Shown here piece by piece: positions 13,760 through 17,899 of a stretch of 17,899 nt of DNA (the stretch's first letter is position 1; every line of letters begins with the position of its first letter). The notes beneath the pieces were generated by a model. The model did not search any database and had not been told where the DNA came from. It was given only the letters and a program-made list of their open reading frames with translations. Origin of the DNA: SHNJ01 sp964458615 (GTDB lineage: Bacteria; Pseudomonadota; Alphaproteobacteria; SHNJ01); the NCBI GenBank assembly GCA_964458615.1, contig CAYWJR010000032.1, forward strand, positions 1 through 17,899, given 5' to 3'. The position numbers and the translations under genes were made by a program.

Positions 13760-13812
13760 TGATCTTAGAAATCACGAAAAACACATGCCTATCAATCGCT
13801 TAATATGCAAAT

Positions 13813-13847
13813 AAAAACCGCCCGGGAATTGATTCACCGGGCGGTTT
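13813..13847 (-). terminator. Rho-independent terminator of the rRNA operon
   Basis: An 11-bp stem CCGGGCGGTTT/AAACCGCCCGG (13815-13825 with 13837-13847) with an 11-base loop. Read on the minus strand it ends in TTTTT. It lies about 40 bases after the 5S gene. Confidence 0.9.
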
Positions 13848-13870
13848 AATCTTGGTTTGAATATGTATGT

Positions 13871-14025
13871 ATTTTTTCTACGCTTCATAGAGCTGGCAAC
13901 GACCTACTCTCCCAGGACTTAAGTCATAGTACCATCGGCCCAAGTAATTTTCACTTCCGAGTTCGGGATGGGATCGGGTGTTCACTCACTGGTAAAGCCA
14001 CCAGCTCGATGAAACGTAGAAAAAT
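13871..14025 (-). repeat. Inverted-repeat arms flanking 5S rRNA
   Basis: The sequence at 13871-13888 (ATTTTTTCTACGCTTCAT) is nearly the reverse complement of 14009-14025. The arms would extend the terminal stem of 5S in the precursor RNA and probably mark ribonuclease processing. Confidence 0.7.
13890..14007 (-). rRNA. rrf: 5S ribosomal RNA
   Basis: About 118 nt. The 5' GAGCTGGTGGC pairs with the 3' GTTGCCAGCTC to form helix I. The conserved central stretch CCCGATCCCATCCCGAACTCGG is present (in two parts, CCCGATCCCATCC and CGAACTCGG). It is the last gene of the operon, followed by the terminator. Confidence 0.95.
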
Positions 14026-14120
14026 AGTGATATTGTTTACATTCTCTTTTAATCACGCCGCTTTACAAAGCGGCGGCAAGAATCTGCTTTACGATCTGAA
14101 ATTTGAATAATCAAAAATCT

Positions 14121-16872
<2,752 letters not shown>

Positions 16873-16884
<12 letters not shown>

Positions 16885-17348
16885 AGACAAATTTTCATTT
16901 AACGTTTTGCCTTTCCAGTCCCTCTTGTAAGAAAACTGGCGGGCGGCGCCGCGTCTCTGCCTTTCAGCCCGAAAGCCGAAAACAAAGTCCAAATTTAGCA
17001 CAATCTGAGAGATTCTCGCTTCTTGATTGTCTGCACAAATTACCGGTGCAGACAGAGAATGTTTTGCGTGCCTTAAAACCAGAACTTAGATTTCTCTAAG
17101 CAATGAAGTAGTATTTTCTGGTGGAGCCAACTCGCTAGCTCCCACATGATCCATGCAAGATCATGAGATTAAGACACAATATCACTAATTGTTGGTTCAA
17201 TTATTACTCATCATTATAATTGAACTATACATACATATTTACGATTTCAAACAACAAGACAAGACTGACTTTATTACTAAAATCAGAAAACAACCGTCCG
17301 AAATAACGGCTGATTTATGATTTTACGCAGACGATCAAAACCAAGGAA
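16873..17348 (-). other. Spacer between tRNA-Ile and 23S
   Basis: About 475 bases of transcribed spacer without a gene. It holds a perfect 8-bp hairpin GTCTGCAC/GTGCAGAC (17029-17036 with 17046-17053, loop of nine) and an AT-rich segment at 17180-17300. No antitermination box could be assigned with confidence. Confidence 0.8.
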
Positions 17349-17425
<77 letters not shown>

Positions 17426-17475
17426 TTAATTCACCAACCCAACAAACTAGCAAACTCTGATAAACGAGAAACCAA

Positions 17476-17551
17476 TGGTGGAGGTGAACGGGATTGAACC
17501 GATGACCCCCTGCTTGCAAAGCAGGTGCTCTCCCAGCTGAGCTACACCCCC
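17476..17551 (-). tRNA. tRNA-Ala (UGC) in rRNA spacer
   Basis: A 76-nt tRNA with encoded CCA. The anticodon stem-loop is CCTGC-TTTGCAA-GCAGG (anticodon UGC). The acceptor stem GGGGGTG/CACCTCC contains the G3-U70 wobble that is the alanine identity element. The T stem ATCGG/CCGTT has an unusual U50-U64 mismatch. It is the first tRNA after 16S, with 50 bases between it and tRNA-Ile. Confidence 0.97.

Positions 17552-17899
<348 letters not shown>

Overview
The window comes from an alphaproteobacterium, probably assembled from short reads. The visible 3' end of 16S rRNA, the rRNA operon with tRNAs in its spacer, and the glpX-recJ gene pair all fit that class. I cannot place it to order from sequence alone. 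Protein-coding DNA is moderately GC-rich, with many GCG, CGC and TTG codons, and base composition is similar from gene to gene, so I see no obvious foreign island.

Layout, left to right. Positions 1-182 hold a strong terminator hairpin and short GGGGGCAC repeats that resemble the flank of an integrase/attachment site. Positions 183-4255 (minus strand) form a compact operon glpX-recJ-MFS transporter: gluconeogenic fructose-1,6-bisphosphatase, single-strand exonuclease, and a major facilitator permease. Divergent from it is dapD (4479-5876, plus), encoding a long-type tetrahydrodipicolinate N-succinyltransferase with a lysine-rich N-terminal tail, closed by a clear terminator. A plus-strand gene of unknown function follows with its own sigma70-type promoter (6048-6743). 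Facing it is a minus-strand pair: a half-size TauE/SafE-type membrane protein (8722-9090) and a secreted thioredoxin-NHL propeller protein resembling NHLRC2 (6745-8703).

Positions 9103-9312 contain a 100-N scaffold gap flanked by two identical 55-nt copies, very probably an assembly seam. It abuts an initiator tRNA gene (9308-9384, minus). The block 9637-13718 alternates strands: a plus-strand protein, a minus-strand secreted 19-residue-repeat protein, a second plus-strand protein homologous to the first, and a minus-strand TPR protein. The two plus-strand proteins are diverged paralogs. Both lack Cys, Trp and His, both end in LLA, and both share a helical block reminiscent of flagellin-like exported proteins. 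This is the most interesting accessory part of the window.

Positions 13813-17899 are an rRNA operon on the minus strand, cut by the window edge: 16S (3' end only), tRNA-Ala(UGC), tRNA-Ile(GAU), 23S, 5S, terminator. The tRNA order Ala-Ile is the reverse of the common Ile-Ala order. The initiator tRNA also departs from the usual three G-C pairs of the anticodon stem.
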